DNA of 6,777 nucleotides. Origin: an uncultured Pseudomonadota bacterium (GTDB taxonomy: Bacteria; Pseudomonadota; Gammaproteobacteria; Burkholderiales; Rhodocyclaceae). The notes under the pieces were generated by a model. That model made no database searches. It had not been told where the DNA came from and worked only from the letters and a program-made list of their open reading frames with translations. A program made the translations under genes and the position numbers. Location of the stretch: positions 1-6,777 of the forward strand of contig CAJAHZ010000363.1 of assembly GCA_903939665.1 (NCBI GenBank), read 5' to 3'. Positions 6,685-6,777 of the stretch are shown in pieces (positions within the stretch are counted from its first letter, which is position 1; each line of letters begins with the position of its first letter).

Positions 6685-6690
6685 ATTATA
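6685..6690 (-). promoter_or_regulatory. -10 box TATAAT of the receptor-peptidase unit
   Basis: A perfect minus-strand TATAAT lies 32 bases before the receptor ATG. The region 16-19 bases further upstream (AATGTGC) bears no resemblance to TTGACA. A consensus -10 with a poor -35 is typical of promoters that need an activator, and the shared element at 6718-6729 falls near -40 to -51 of the expected start site. Confidence 0.55.
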
Positions 6691-6710
6691 ACCCCGGTAA
6701 CAACACCGCA

Positions 6711-6729
6711 CATTGGGCAATGAGCCAAC
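6711..6729 (-). promoter_or_regulatory. Palindrome plus shared element, copy at the receptor gene
   Basis: The plus strand reads CATTGGGCAATG (6711-6722), a perfect 5-base inverted repeat with a 2-base centre. It continues into CAATGAGCCAAC (6718-6729), which matches 11 of 12 bases upstream of the pqqE-type gene. Its position just upstream of the weak -35 region suits an activator site. The spacing between CATTG and CAATG differs between the copies (2 versus 7 bases), which weakens the case for one identical operator. Confidence 0.4.
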
Positions 6730-6777
6730 TTTTTCTCATGATTTTGACGAGTTGCGGAGAAGCAAAGCTACCCACTA

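Larger units (their letters stand above)
6653..6777 (-). promoter_or_regulatory. Upstream region of the receptor gene
   Basis: This is non-coding in my reading. It contains the ribosome-binding site AGGAAG, a perfect TATAAT box and the shared upstream element. The leader predicted from the -10 box is only about 25 bases, too short for a riboswitch. No tRNA or other RNA gene is evident. Confidence 0.55.

Noticed and set aside
6682..6738. A minus-strand mini-frame starting MRKSWLIAQCAVLLPGL that looks like a signal peptide.
   Set aside because: It stops after 17 codons inside the TATAAT region and has no continuation; most likely coincidence.
6738..6777. Plus-strand ATG running open to the right window edge, a possible divergent gene start.
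   Set aside because: Only 13 codons are visible and there is no ribosome-binding site or recognisable sequence, so it cannot be supported.
1..6777. Search for CRISPR arrays, insertion sequences, tRNA or rRNA genes and attachment sites.
   Set aside because: No spaced direct repeats, transposase motifs, terminal inverted repeats or RNA gene signatures were seen by eye on either strand.

Overview
All supported genes lie on the minus strand and read from right to left. The DNA is GC-rich (roughly 60% by eye, not computed). The protein families (an E. coli YncD/PqqU-type receptor, a PqqE-type radical SAM enzyme, gamma/beta-type SerC) suggest a Gram-negative proteobacterium. Betaproteobacteria, perhaps Rhodocyclales-like, is my best guess, and it is inference only. 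The window is densely packed, with only two non-coding stretches (3346-3523 and 6653-6777).

Right-hand transcription unit (6652 to 3524): a 727-aa TonB-dependent outer-membrane receptor that strongly resembles E. coli YncD, recently renamed PqqU for its role in pyrroloquinoline quinone (PQQ) uptake. Six bases later comes a 312-aa proline-iminopeptidase-like alpha/beta hydrolase. A perfect TATAAT box sits just upstream of the receptor gene.

Left-hand transcription unit (3345 to beyond position 1): five tightly packed genes. These are a PqqE-type radical SAM enzyme with all its expected Fe-S ligands; a 31-aa single-membrane-segment microprotein; a 172-aa membrane protein of the PuuD/urate-oxidase N-terminal family; a SerC-family PLP aminotransferase; and a dihydroorotate-dehydrogenase-fold flavoprotein cut by the window edge. 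Junctions are +2, +8, +5 and -4 bases, so this looks like one translationally coupled operon.

The main point of interest is the combination. A PqqE-type peptide-crosslinking enzyme stands without pqqA, B, C or D in view, next to a PqqU-type receptor. It is followed by two enzymes that look repurposed: the SerC-like protein keeps its PLP pocket but lacks the conserved substrate-binding His-Arg pair, and the PyrD-like protein keeps its FMN motifs but lacks the orotate-binding segment. The two operons' upstream regions also share an 11-of-12 sequence element, CAATGAGC(C/G)AAC. One working model (inference) is a pathway that makes, modifies or captures PQQ or a PQQ-like peptide-derived quinone, with a dedicated aminotransferase, flavoenzyme and membrane redox component. 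A scattered but otherwise ordinary PQQ pathway is the main alternative.
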